Source: JAAXKN01 sp036261625 (GTDB taxonomy: Bacteria; Bacteroidota; Ignavibacteria; Ignavibacteriales; SURF-24). From it: 64,000 nt of DNA. Shown piece by piece: positions 32,576-41,955 of this stretch. The stretch is from contig DATAKL010000007.1 of assembly GCA_036261625.1 (NCBI GenBank), positions 131,560 to 195,559 on the forward strand, read 5' to 3'. The translations under genes and the position numbers were made by a program. The notes beneath the pieces are model-generated. The model was not told the DNA's origin. It was given only the letters and a program-made list of their open reading frames with translations, and did no database searches. The stretch's first letter is position 1. Each line of letters begins with the position of its first letter.

Positions 32576-33952
32576 ATGTTAAACCTTAACTTCTTAAAAG
32601 AAGTTTATTATAGATCGCCACTGTGGATTAAGAAAATTTATTCGTCAATTCCTTTTGAAATCAGAAACGGTAAGGAGTATAGAAGATGGATTGAGTTCCT
32701 GAGGCAGAATATGGACCATGAGGAATATGAACTCTTCAAAATTAATGAAACCATTGCATACAGCTATCACAACGTGCCGTACTATAACAGATTGTTCCGG
32801 CAGCTGGGGATTCTGCCCGGGGATATAAAGGATAAAAAGGACTTAAGCAAACTGCCCCTTTTGGACAAACAGATAATACGTGAAAGCCCCGAGGATTTCA
32901 TGGTCAGGAATTACCCGGCATTCAGGCGTTTTTATGTCACCACGGGGGGCACTTCCGGAATGCAGCACAAGTTCTATCAGTCTAAAAATGTCTGGAAGAA
33001 GGAACAGGCTTTTATTGTAAATTATTACAAGGATTTTAACTACAGCTACAGCGACCTGAGAGCAACCTTCCGCGGAGGGGAATTTTACAGTCTGCCGGAA
33101 AATGTTTTCTGGAAGGAAAACCCTATTAACAATGAAATCAACTTTTCTCCTTTTCACATCAATACTAACACCATAAGCTATTATGTCGATAAGCTCAATG
33201 AACTAAAGCCTAAATATTACCATGGCTATCCTTCAGCACTGATGCTCCTGATGAAATATATACAGGAACACAGCTTAAGACTTCTCTATTCGCCGGAAGC
33301 TGTATTCCTGGCCTCAGAGAATTACACCCGGGAACAGGCCGAGGAACTCCAGAAGTTTTTTAACGGGAGGATAACCACTTACTACGGGCATTCGGAAAGG
33401 CTGATATTTGCTCCTTCCGACTGTGAACTTAAGACGTTTTCTGTCGACAGGCGTTACGGGGCTTTTGAGCTCATAGGCGACAATAATGAAGTAATTACTG
33501 AAAACGGGCTTACAGGCGAAATTGTAGGCACCGGCTTCGATAACTACGCAATGCCCCTTATCCGCTACAGGACAAATGACCTGACCTCATACAGCAGCTA
33601 CAAGGATCTGAAGATAAATCCGATCAAAGGCAGATGGAATCAGGAATTCCTCGACGGCAGCAATATGACCAGGGTGTCCATTACAGGGCTTAATATGCAT
33701 TCAGACATATTCAAAAATGTTCTGGCCATGCAGTTCTATCAGCCCAAAATCGGCGAGACGGTTCTGGTGGTTGTAACTAAAAAGGATTTTACAGACGTGG
33801 ATGCCAGAAAAATACTGCATGCTTTTAATAAAAAAGCAGGCCATGCAATAAAGTTTTCACTGGAAAAAAGGGACTCTTTAATCCAGACCGGAAGAGGCAA
33901 GGCAAGAAGGATCATTAAGGACTACCAGGCCACGGCAGTCGATACAAACTAG
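32576..33952 (+). CDS. CapK/PaaK-like adenylate-forming enzyme 2
   Basis: 458 residues. TTGGTSGMQHKFYQS is the nucleotide-binding loop in a degenerate form, FLASENYTREQAEEL and TYYGHSERLIFAPSDCE match the acceptor segments, MPLIRYRTNDL replaces the usual YRTGD, and GRGKARRII near the C-terminus keeps the adenylation-type lysine. It is clearly related to, but diverged from, the protein at 29367. The Asn in place of Gly in the hinge motif may mean altered activity. Substrate unknown. Confidence 0.84.
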   Translation: MLNLNFLKEVYYRSPLWIKKIYSSIPFEIRNGKEYRRWIEFLRQNMDHEEYELFKINETIAYSYHNVPYYNRLFRQLGILPGDIKDKKDLSKLPLLDKQIIRESPEDFMVRNYPAFRRFYVTTGGTSGMQHKFYQSKNVWKKEQAFIVNYYKDFNYSYSDLRATFRGGEFYSLPENVFWKENPINNEINFSPFHINTNTISYYVDKLNELKPKYYHGYPSALMLLMKYIQEHSLRLLYSPEAVFLASENYTREQAEELQKFFNGRITTYYGHSERLIFAPSDCELKTFSVDRRYGAFELIGDNNEVITENGLTGEIVGTGFDNYAMPLIRYRTNDLTSYSSYKDLKINPIKGRWNQEFLDGSNMTRVSITGLNMHSDIFKNVLAMQFYQPKIGETVLVVVTKKDFTDVDARKILHAFNKKAGHAIKFSLEKRDSLIQTGRGKARRIIKDYQATAVDTN

Positions 33953-34045
33953 TTATGCCTGCATTCAGGCCTTAATGCAGGGCTTTTCAAAGCAAACGTA
34001 TTTCTTTACAAAATTAAATATTACTGAACTACCTGAAAGAAGAAA

Positions 34046-35329
34046 ATGAAGAAAGACCATATATTGTTTCTGACGCATTATTTCCCCCCCGAGGTAAATG
34101 CTCCTGCAAACAGGACCTATGAGCATTCCAGAGAATGGGTGAAGGAGGTAGATGTTACTGTCGTTACAAATGTTCCGAACCACCCCGACGGGAAGGTGTT
34201 TCCCGGATATAAAAACAGGCTCATCCAGAAAGAAGTTATAGATGGAATAAATGTTGTGAGGCTCTGGACATTTGTTACTCCCAATGAAGGATTTATTCTC
34301 AGGAGCCTAAACTACGCCGTTTATATGCTTATGGCAGTTATCTATGTCCTGGCCTCCGGAATAAGATTTGACGTACTGATTGCTACAACTCCGCAGTTCT
34401 TCTGCGGACTTGCGGGCAAGTATATTGCAAAGCTCAGGCGCAGACCTTTCATTCTGGAGCTGAGGGATTTGTGGCCCGAGTCGATCATTGCTGTGGGTGC
34501 CGTGAAGAACAAAGCCGTAATAAAAATCCTTAACCGCCTTGAAATGGGTCTTTATAAGTCTGCCGGCAAAATTGTCTCTGTCACGCGTTCCTTTAAGGAT
34601 AACCTCATTGAGCGGGGGATAGATCCCTCAAAAATTGAAATCGTCTTTAACGGGGTCTCGCCGGAAACATTTACCAACGGGCGCGATATTGCTAATAAAG
34701 GCATCAGGGAATTCTTAAGCGGCAGCTTTAACGTGGGCTACATCGGCACAATTGGAATGGCTCATTCAATTAAAACGCTCATCGATGCTGCCGAACGTCT
34801 TAAAGACCGTCCTATAAAAATTATAATTGTCGGTTCAGGCGCAGAAAGAGAAAAGCTGGAGAAACTCATCGAAGAAAAACGTCTTGAGAACGTCAGGATC
34901 TTCCCCCTGCAGAGCAAGTCCGAAGTTGCTTCCATTATAAAAAAACTGGACGTTTTCTGTGTTCACCTGAAAAATGATCCCCTTTTCAGGACAGTTATTC
35001 CCTCCAAGATATTTGAAGGGATGATCATGAAAAAGCCGATTCTTATGGGCGTAAACGGCGAAGCCAGAACAATTATCGAAAGCGCAAAAGGGGGAGTTTA
35101 TTTTGAACCTGAAAATGCTGACGACCTGGCAGAAAAGGTATGCCGCTACTACTCAAACGAAAGTGAAAGAAAGCTCCACGGAGAAAACGGCTTCAGGTTT
35201 GTTATTGAAAAGTTCGACAGAAAAAAACTGGCTGCTGAGTACCTTGGAATAATAAGAAAAATGCTCGCTGCAAAATCTTCTCTCAGGGCACGCAAAGAAT
35301 CGCAGAATTACCTCAAACCTGTCTCATAA
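34046..35329 (+). CDS. Glycosyltransferase family 4, WbuB/WcaI-like
   Basis: 427 residues. FLTHYFPPEVNAPANRTYEHSREW, VVTNVPNHPDGKVFPGYK and GINVVRLWTFVTPNEGF are characteristic of the WbuB branch, which includes proposed N-acetylfucosamine transferases. The donor domain has GYIGTIGMAHSIKTLIDAA and FEGMIMKKPILMGVNGEARTI. It probably adds a sugar to the lipid-linked intermediate; the donor is not known. It ends 344 bases before the initiating transferase, with a promoter-like element in between. Confidence 0.9.
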   Translation: MKKDHILFLTHYFPPEVNAPANRTYEHSREWVKEVDVTVVTNVPNHPDGKVFPGYKNRLIQKEVIDGINVVRLWTFVTPNEGFILRSLNYAVYMLMAVIYVLASGIRFDVLIATTPQFFCGLAGKYIAKLRRRPFILELRDLWPESIIAVGAVKNKAVIKILNRLEMGLYKSAGKIVSVTRSFKDNLIERGIDPSKIEIVFNGVSPETFTNGRDIANKGIREFLSGSFNVGYIGTIGMAHSIKTLIDAAERLKDRPIKIIIVGSGAEREKLEKLIEEKRLENVRIFPLQSKSEVASIIKKLDVFCVHLKNDPLFRTVIPSKIFEGMIMKKPILMGVNGEARTIIESAKGGVYFEPENADDLAEKVCRYYSNESERKLHGENGFRFVIEKFDRKKLAAEYLGIIRKMLAAKSSLRARKESQNYLKPVS

Positions 35330-35673
35330 TTAATAAAAGTCATAAATGCTGTCCTTGACATTATGACCCGATACTTTAGCTTATAAATAAGGGCAAAGTT
35401 CCTTCTCTCAGTTCCAAGGTTCCTTTCTATGGCTCATTTGTGCAAGTGATTTTGTGCAAGTTCATTTTTAATCTTTGGGAAGCCTGCTTCGGGTGAAAAT
35501 GGAAATATGAATAGGTAAAGTTCTTCATGTGAGGAATATTAAGATTAGAAATGCAGTGGATTCCGGTTTTGTTGTGTTCCGGGAGGCCGAAAAAATAAAT
35601 TGTGTTTATTTTATTGAGGCAAAAATAATCAGCATTTTTTCTTCAACAAAATAGTATTTGAAAAGAATTAAAT
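35330..35673 (+). other. Non-coding leader before the initiating transferase gene
   Basis: 344 bases with no credible gene. Its only recognised feature is the second copy of the promoter-like element (35355-35383), about 290 bases before the start codon. The remaining sequence is AT-rich. I find no clear hairpin terminator and no aligned similarity to the 13981-14596 leader outside the shared block. Confidence 0.5.
35355..35383 (+). promoter_or_regulatory. Promoter-like element, copy 2
   Basis: Starts TTGACATTATGACCC, contains GATACTTTA and ends CTTA; 24 of 29 bases agree with 14250-14278. TTATAA lies just downstream and could act as a -10 box with a longer spacer. It predicts separate transcription of the wecA-like and DUF4091 genes under the same control as the main operon. 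Confidence 0.5.
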
Positions 35674-37332
35674 ATGAACTTTCTACTAATATTTTTTACC
35701 AGCTTGATTTTTACGATCTTTTTTACCCCCTACTTTATAACATACTTAAAAAAGACAAAGGTAGTTGATTTACCGGGAAACAGAAGAATACACTCAGATA
35801 TTGTTCCAAGAATGGGCGGACTGCTGATATTCCTGGTCGTGTCGGTTATGCTTCTTTCCTTTACTGAAGAGCTCAATTCCGTAAGGCTGATGATAATAGC
35901 AGCCAATATAATCCTTCTTGTGGGAATATTTGATGACATGCTGGGACTCGATTATTCGGCCAAGTTCCTTCTTCAGCTTTCCTCGGCCGTGCTCCTGCTG
36001 TTTTTCCTGGCGCCGAAGTTTGTAAAGCTTAAACTCTTTGAAGTTACCGTTCCTTATCCTCTGGATTACATACTCCTGCTTTTGTTTATAATAGGCGGCA
36101 TTAATGCAATTAACCTTCTGGATGGAATGGACGGTCTGGTAAGCGGTTTTTCTCTGCTGGTATTTTCAATTATTATGGCTCTTGCAGTTATATCGCACAA
36201 TACATTGCTCCTTATACTTACAACAAGTCTTATGGGAAGCATTTTAGGCTTTCTGAAGTATAATGCCTATCCGGCAAAAATATTCCTGGGCGATACTGGA
36301 AGTCTTACGCTCGGGTTCTTTCTGGTTGTAACTTCGCTTCTGACGTCCATTAATTTCAGTCAGGGAGTGCTCGACCTGACATTCCCCATTATGCTCCTTG
36401 CCATTCCTCTGGTCGATACGGTTCGGGTAATGATAATGAGAATTCTGAGAAAACAAAATCCTTTTCTGCCCGATAAAACGCATCTGCACCATGTTATAAG
36501 CGGCAGCAGTATTTCACATAAATTTACCGTCTTCTTTATCGAAAGCCTTACCGTCATTTTTATAATAATTTCGCTTTATTACATAAAAGTATCTCATTTT
36601 GTGCCGCTCATTCTTTTCTTTATACTTGTTGCCATGCTGGTTTTTATTGAACCGATCATGAAACTCATCGGAAGATTCATAGAGATCGATTATGAATTCG
36701 AGCTCTTCAGGAAACTGCCTCTGAGGAAGGTAGTGGTCTTTGAAAAGGGGCTTATTTTTCTCTCCTCGCTCATGATCGCTTTTATCATCATAGCCTCGTT
36801 TCCGCAGAGCACCAATCTGCAGACGAGCATACTGATGACGTTTTTTATAATAGGACTTATAATGTTCTTTCTGGCCTATGGCCACCAGAGAAAGCAAAAG
36901 GATGCAAGCGACATATATACTTTTATCAACCTTGCAGCTTTCTTTACTATTACGAATCTTAATACTCCTGCAATGTTCAATCTCTCTCTAAGCAGTGTAA
37001 ACCTGGGACAGCTGACCGAGATCAGCTACTATATACTTGCTCTTATTATAATACTGTTCCTCATTGCCAGCGACAAGTTTTTTCCGTTCAAGAAAATAAT
37101 TCTTAACGGAATAGATCTTACGGTAATTGTATTTATTCTTCTGACGTTCATTGTAAACAGCTTTATCAAGTTCTACTTCGATGAATATTTCAGCATCAGT
37201 TTTCTTGAAGCATTTATTTTCTACCTGTGGTACAAGGTCATTATATCAATTAAAGCTGAAGTTACAAACGTGCTTTTCTATGCTTCCTTCGCACTTCCTT
37301 TTGCGGCAATACTGCTGCTGCTGCTTGTGTAA
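35674..37332 (+). CDS. WecA/MraY-type polyprenyl-phosphate sugar-1-phosphate transferase with long C-terminal membrane extension
   Basis: Starts a lipid-linked repeat unit by moving a sugar-1-phosphate, probably GlcNAc-type, to undecaprenyl phosphate. The catalytic region (about 1-330) has RIHSDIVPRMGGLLIF, the VGIFDDMLGLDYS Asp pair, NLLDGMDGLVSGF, KIFLGDTGSLTLGF and DKTHLHHVI. At 552 residues it is about 200 longer than WecA; the extra C-terminal part (about 340-552) carries roughly six further hydrophobic segments with no motif I recognise. Confidence 0.92.
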   Translation: MNFLLIFFTSLIFTIFFTPYFITYLKKTKVVDLPGNRRIHSDIVPRMGGLLIFLVVSVMLLSFTEELNSVRLMIIAANIILLVGIFDDMLGLDYSAKFLLQLSSAVLLLFFLAPKFVKLKLFEVTVPYPLDYILLLLFIIGGINAINLLDGMDGLVSGFSLLVFSIIMALAVISHNTLLLILTTSLMGSILGFLKYNAYPAKIFLGDTGSLTLGFFLVVTSLLTSINFSQGVLDLTFPIMLLAIPLVDTVRVMIMRILRKQNPFLPDKTHLHHVISGSSISHKFTVFFIESLTVIFIIISLYYIKVSHFVPLILFFILVAMLVFIEPIMKLIGRFIEIDYEFELFRKLPLRKVVVFEKGLIFLSSLMIAFIIIASFPQSTNLQTSILMTFFIIGLIMFFLAYGHQRKQKDASDIYTFINLAAFFTITNLNTPAMFNLSLSSVNLGQLTEISYYILALIIILFLIASDKFFPFKKIILNGIDLTVIVFILLTFIVNSFIKFYFDEYFSISFLEAFIFYLWYKVIISIKAEVTNVLFYASFALPFAAILLLLLV

Positions 37333-37372
37333 ACAAAAAAATACAGATCTGTAAACAGGCCGGGAAACACAA

Positions 37373-40012
37373 ATGAAAGCTTACCTTTTAAGGGTCTTTA
37401 TGCTCTTAATTCTTCTGGTTTATTATTTTGCCAATATTTCAATTCTTTCACACGACTTTGTCTATGCTGAGAATTTTGACGGCAGCGTACTTTCTGTAAA
37501 ACCCTGGATTGCAAATGCCGGCTATACGGTGAATTACCTGGGTATTACAAGCGAGAAGAAATTTGATGGAAGGAAGACTCTGAAGTTTGACGTCACACTC
37601 CACGGCGACAGTCAGAAGGAATGCTATTACTACTGGGTTATTCCCCTGAAAGTCCGCTTCCACGGCGACCTGAAGTTCTCGGCCAGCCTCTGGGCCGATA
37701 CTTCGGCAGAGAAGCTCCTCAGTATGGGTTTCAGCTTTATTTATCCGCCTGCACAGTCCAGATATAACTCCCGTGTCAGCCGGTTTAACCGCTGGGCAAG
37801 CCTGTCGGGGTCAATAACCGAAGATCAGCTTTTGAGTGAATCAAGCTTTTACAATTCCGCCTTCCTGGCTTCCTCTTACAGCACGGGACATGAACTTGAG
37901 CGTTTCGGCATTTTCATCAGGGGAAAAGGGGAGCACAGGCTGACCTTCTACCTGGGAAAACTTGAACTCAAAGGGCGGACATATAATATTTCCGACCTGC
38001 AGAAGTATCTTAAAAAACAGTGGATGAGCTACTTCTCCAGGTCCAGCCTTGCTTCAGAAAGTGCCTCAGATCCCGGGAACCTGCCTTCAATACCCGACCT
38101 GAGGGAAAAGACGCTCTCTCCCATTGGGCAGAGGGTGTTGAATGAACTCTATGAGGACAGAAATAAAATAGAACGGCTTTATGATGACGGCAGAAGCGGC
38201 AGGGCCTTATCCAGTGAGAGCATGTCCGAACTGGGAAGACTGCTTAATAATTATCCCTCCAAGGTTGAACTCTTAAAGACAGATGCCGCGGAGCCGGAAG
38301 AAAAGGCTATGTTTTTCTCCTTCCCGGCAACAAAATTCAACAGGCTTGACGGAATGAACCTGCCTGACGAATTGACGCGCCTTAAGAAACTTTCGGCCAG
38401 GGGAACTCCTGATGAATACCTTTCACTTACATTTCTCCTTCAGCCCAAGGGTGAACTTAAAAATGTAAAGATGAACTGGAGCAGCTTTACGTCTTCTTCA
38501 CTGAAAACCTCCGGCAGAAAAGATGCCGGCAGAAAAGATGCCGGCAGAAAAGACATCAGGACCTCAGGAAAATCTCTTGTGGTCAGAAACAGCTCTTTTA
38601 AGGCCGGATCCTTTAAGAACGGAGCCTCCACAATTGATGCCTCGGCACTTGATGTCTCGATTGCAAAGGTGTGGTTTCAGGCAGGGGTTAAATCCACTCA
38701 AACAAACAAGAAGATCTTGACACAGGAGCTCCTCGTAAAAAATGACAGCCTTATAAGGGTTAACTATTTGGATAAGACCAACTATCTGCTCATAAGAAAT
38801 TCCTCGGGGAAAAAGAAATATATAGACATCAGCTCCCCGGAGGCAGCTCTTCCACAGGATGCCGTAATTGAGGACAGTAAAACACTTCTGCCTTTCAGCC
38901 TGGACGGGAAAACAAACAGGCAGATATGGCTTACAATGCATATACCTCAGGATGCCAAGCCGGGCAAGTATACTTCCACTTTCAGGGTCTCCTCTTCAAA
39001 GGGAACGCTCATTGAATTCCCTCTTGAAATTGAAGTGCTTCCCTTTAAGCTGGATGAGCCGCGCATTAAATATTCCCTGTACTACCACGGGGCCTTAAGG
39101 GACTGGAAACTGAGGCCTTTTAACTGCATGGATAAGACGCCGGAGGAGCTTTACATTGATCTGAAGGATATGAAGGAGCACGGGGTTCTCTATCCCAATA
39201 ATTACCAGGATTTGAAACACCTGGAAGAAAACCTCACTATAAGAGACCGCGTGGGGCTTCCTAAGGACAGATTCTACAGCACGCTTTTGGACTGGTTTAA
39301 GGGACCTCCCATGACAAAAGACGAGCTCGGCCGGCTTAAGAAAAGGATACTCGACTTCAAGTCTGTAGTTGAAAAATATGGCTATAAACAGCTCTATATT
39401 TATGGTGAGGATGAAGCGCGCGGGCAAAAGCTCCTTAATCAGAGAGCGGGCTGGCAGCTTGCGCATGAACTGGGAGTGAAGATTTTTGTGGCCGGCTACG
39501 ATGAAACTTTCCAGATGATGGGCGACATGCTGGATCTGGCCGTAATACAGGGGCCTCTTAAGGCCGAACAGGCTCACCTTTACCACTCAAAAGGCAACGA
39601 GATCTATTCGTATTCAAATCCACAGGTAGGGCAGGAAAATCCTGAAATCTACCGCCGCAATTACGGCCTGGCGCTCTGGAAAGCCGGCTACGACGGCTGC
39701 ATGGATTATGCCTACCAAAAAAACTACAATTCAATGTGGAATGACTTTGATTATCCGCGCTACCGCGAGGAGACGTTTACCTATCCAACCAGTAACGGCC
39801 TCATCTCAACCGTCCAGTGGGAAGGCTTCCGCCAGGGCATTACAGACGTGCGCTATATGTCCACACTCCTTAACAGAATAGACAGCCTGAAGGCCGATGG
39901 GAAAAATGTATCCGCGCTGGAACGCTGGGTGGGGTCCATAGACACCTCAGGAGACCTCGATGAAGTGCGTGAGGAGATAACAGATAAAATTCTTTCCATT
40001 AAAGCTTTGTGA
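37373..40012 (+). CDS. Large secreted DUF4091/GH123-like protein
   Basis: 879 residues with an N-terminal hydrophobic signal (LLRVFMLLILLVYYFANISIL) and a beta-sandwich-like first part to about residue 210. The C-terminal half (from about 560) matches DUF4091, related to family 123 glycoside hydrolases: IYGEDEARGQKLL holds an acidic pair fitting that family, followed by YAYQKNYNSMWNDFDYP and SNGLISTVQWEGFRQGITDVRY. A Lys/Arg-rich tandem repeat lies at residues 381-395. It may trim or degrade the cluster's polysaccharide outside the cytoplasm. It follows the initiating transferase by 40 bases. Confidence 0.82.
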   Translation: MKAYLLRVFMLLILLVYYFANISILSHDFVYAENFDGSVLSVKPWIANAGYTVNYLGITSEKKFDGRKTLKFDVTLHGDSQKECYYYWVIPLKVRFHGDLKFSASLWADTSAEKLLSMGFSFIYPPAQSRYNSRVSRFNRWASLSGSITEDQLLSESSFYNSAFLASSYSTGHELERFGIFIRGKGEHRLTFYLGKLELKGRTYNISDLQKYLKKQWMSYFSRSSLASESASDPGNLPSIPDLREKTLSPIGQRVLNELYEDRNKIERLYDDGRSGRALSSESMSELGRLLNNYPSKVELLKTDAAEPEEKAMFFSFPATKFNRLDGMNLPDELTRLKKLSARGTPDEYLSLTFLLQPKGELKNVKMNWSSFTSSSLKTSGRKDAGRKDAGRKDIRTSGKSLVVRNSSFKAGSFKNGASTIDASALDVSIAKVWFQAGVKSTQTNKKILTQELLVKNDSLIRVNYLDKTNYLLIRNSSGKKKYIDISSPEAALPQDAVIEDSKTLLPFSLDGKTNRQIWLTMHIPQDAKPGKYTSTFRVSSSKGTLIEFPLEIEVLPFKLDEPRIKYSLYYHGALRDWKLRPFNCMDKTPEELYIDLKDMKEHGVLYPNNYQDLKHLEENLTIRDRVGLPKDRFYSTLLDWFKGPPMTKDELGRLKKRILDFKSVVEKYGYKQLYIYGEDEARGQKLLNQRAGWQLAHELGVKIFVAGYDETFQMMGDMLDLAVIQGPLKAEQAHLYHSKGNEIYSYSNPQVGQENPEIYRRNYGLALWKAGYDGCMDYAYQKNYNSMWNDFDYPRYREETFTYPTSNGLISTVQWEGFRQGITDVRYMSTLLNRIDSLKADGKNVSALERWVGSIDTSGDLDEVREEITDKILSIKAL
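38513..38557 (+). repeat. Three in-frame 15-bp repeats in the DUF4091 gene
   Basis: Unit GGCAGAAAAGATGCC, two exact copies and one with three changes at its end, encoding GRKDA-GRKDA-GRKDI at residues 381-395. It inserts a basic spacer in the middle of the protein. Confidence 0.9.
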
Positions 40013-40295
40013 GGGAATTTAAGCTTTTTCCCTCCGCTGAAATATAAACCCTCAGAAGTACTGCAATTTTCCTCCTCCGTTAGGATAAAAGCCCGCTTTT
40101 TTGTATTTTTACCTACTATGAAACAGTTTTTTCACACATTCTATTAGCACACTCAAAGATAAAGCCTCACTTTTTGGGCCAGGTCCCATTTTTAAAATTA
40201 TCCATTTTCTTAAGGAATTTTAACCTCTTAACTGATGTTATATTCCAATGCATTACAAAATTACGTTATTATGAAGGAGTAATTAACTTTAGAAT

Positions 40296-41885
40296 ATGAG
40301 TATTCAAAGGGAAATAAATAAAAGAAGAACACTGGCTATTATAAGCCACCCTGATGCCGGCAAGACTACGCTTACTGAAAAATTCCTCCTCTTTGGAGGC
40401 GCCATTCAGACCGCAGGAGCCGTAAAATCAAACAAAATTAAGAAAAGCGCGACAAGCGACTTTATGGAAATCGAACGCCAGAGGGGCATCTCTGTTGCCA
40501 CTTCTGTCATGTCTTTCGATTATAACGATATCCGTGTAAACCTCCTGGATACGCCCGGCCATAAGGACTTTGCCGAGGATACCTACAGGACTCTTACAGC
40601 AGTAGACAGCGTAATTCTTGTTGTCGACTGCGTCAAGGGAGTGGAGCCTCAGACTGAAAAGCTCATGGAAGTCTGCCGCATGAGAAATACACCGGTTATT
40701 ATTTTTATAAATAAACTCGACCGCGAGGGGCGCGATCCTTTTGAACTCCTGGATGAACTTGAAGACAAGCTCGCAATCAGAGTACGCCCTTTAAGCTGGC
40801 CCGTGGGCAAGGGGTTTATGTTCAAGGGAGTCTATAACCTTTACGACAAAAGCTTTAATGTTTTCCGCCCGAATAAAACGACGCTCGATGAGGATCTTTT
40901 TGTAGTTGAAGATCTTGACGACAGCAGACTGGAAGAAACCCTGGGGATAGATCCCCTGGCGCAGCTCAGGGAAGATGTGGCCTTAATTGAAGGTGTGTAC
41001 GACCCTTTCGACCGTCAGAAGTATTTAGACGGCCATCTTGCCCCGGTATTCTTCGGCAGCGCAATTAACAATTTCGGCGTAAAGGAACTTCTCGATACCT
41101 GCATTGAGGTTACTCCCACGCCAAGGGGAAGGGAAACCGACCGCAGAATGATCGATCCCGAGGAAGAACAGTTCTCCGGCTTTGTCTTTAAGATTCACGC
41201 AAATCTCGATCCCAAGCACCGCGACAGAATTGCATTCCTCAGGATCTGCTCCGGCAAGTTTGAGAGGAATAAGTTCTTTCATCACGTAAGGCTCGATAAA
41301 AGCTTCAGATTCTCTAGTCCTGCTACATTCATGGCACAGGAAAAAAGCCTTGTCGAGGAGGCTTTCCCCGGCGACGTGGTGGGACTCTATGATACGGGAA
41401 ACTTCAAGATAGGCGACACTTTAACCGAAGGCGAAAAGCTCATCTTTAAGGGAATCCCCAGCTTTTCTCCCGAAATCTTCAAGGAGCTCATAAATACAGA
41501 CCCCATGAAAACCAAACAGCTGGAAAAGGGCGTTCAGCAGCTTACGGATGAGGGTGTTGCACAGCTTTTTATTCAGCAGCTTGGGAACAGGAAAATTGTG
41601 GGAACAGTTGGGGAACTGCAGTTTGATGTTATACAGTACCGACTTCTCCATGAATATGGGGCATCTTGCCGCTTCAGACCGCTTAATTTCTTTAAGGCCT
41701 GCTGGATTACCTCAGATAACGAGAAGAAACTTGAGGACTTCATTCGCTATAAGCCTGATAACATTGCACAGGATAAGGACGGCCTCCTGGTATACTTTGC
41801 TGAAAGCGAATGGCTACTAAATAAGGCAATTGAGAATAACCCTGAGATTAAGTTTCACTTCAATTCAGAGTTCAAGGTGAATTAA
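40296..41885 (+). CDS. prfC: Peptide chain release factor 3
   Basis: GTPase that recycles RF1/RF2 from the ribosome. 529 residues, the normal length. G1 SHPDAGKTT (about 18-26), the switch I stretch SATSDFMEIERQRGISV, G3 DTPGHKDF and G4 FINKLDREG are present, with GDVVGLYDTGNFKIGDTL in the second domain and the RF3-specific C-terminus GELQFDVIQYRLLHEY. It lies 283 bases past the polysaccharide cluster and ends before a strong bidirectional terminator. Confidence 0.97.
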   Translation: MSIQREINKRRTLAIISHPDAGKTTLTEKFLLFGGAIQTAGAVKSNKIKKSATSDFMEIERQRGISVATSVMSFDYNDIRVNLLDTPGHKDFAEDTYRTLTAVDSVILVVDCVKGVEPQTEKLMEVCRMRNTPVIIFINKLDREGRDPFELLDELEDKLAIRVRPLSWPVGKGFMFKGVYNLYDKSFNVFRPNKTTLDEDLFVVEDLDDSRLEETLGIDPLAQLREDVALIEGVYDPFDRQKYLDGHLAPVFFGSAINNFGVKELLDTCIEVTPTPRGRETDRRMIDPEEEQFSGFVFKIHANLDPKHRDRIAFLRICSGKFERNKFFHHVRLDKSFRFSSPATFMAQEKSLVEEAFPGDVVGLYDTGNFKIGDTLTEGEKLIFKGIPSFSPEIFKELINTDPMKTKQLEKGVQQLTDEGVAQLFIQQLGNRKIVGTVGELQFDVIQYRLLHEYGASCRFRPLNFFKACWITSDNEKKLEDFIRYKPDNIAQDKDGLLVYFAESEWLLNKAIENNPEIKFHFNSEFKVN

Positions 41886-41901
41886 TCTTATGCATATAAA
41901 A

Positions 41902-41930
41902 AAAAGCCGGCTTTAATATTGCCGGCTTTT
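41902..41930. terminator. Bidirectional intrinsic terminator between prfC and the Spy-like gene
   Basis: AAAAGCCGGC (41902-41911) and GCCGGCTTTT (41921-41930) form a perfect 10-bp stem around a nine-base loop, with a T-run on the plus side and an A-run on the other. It can stop transcription of both convergent genes. Confidence 0.93.
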
Positions 41931-41955
41931 TTTTTCTATACTTAGGCTAAGAAGA

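Noticed and set aside
39095..39586. Minus-strand open frame inside the DUF4091 gene, and similar antisense frames elsewhere
   Set aside because: They mirror the codon structure of the opposite gene, lack ribosome-binding sites and show no family motifs.
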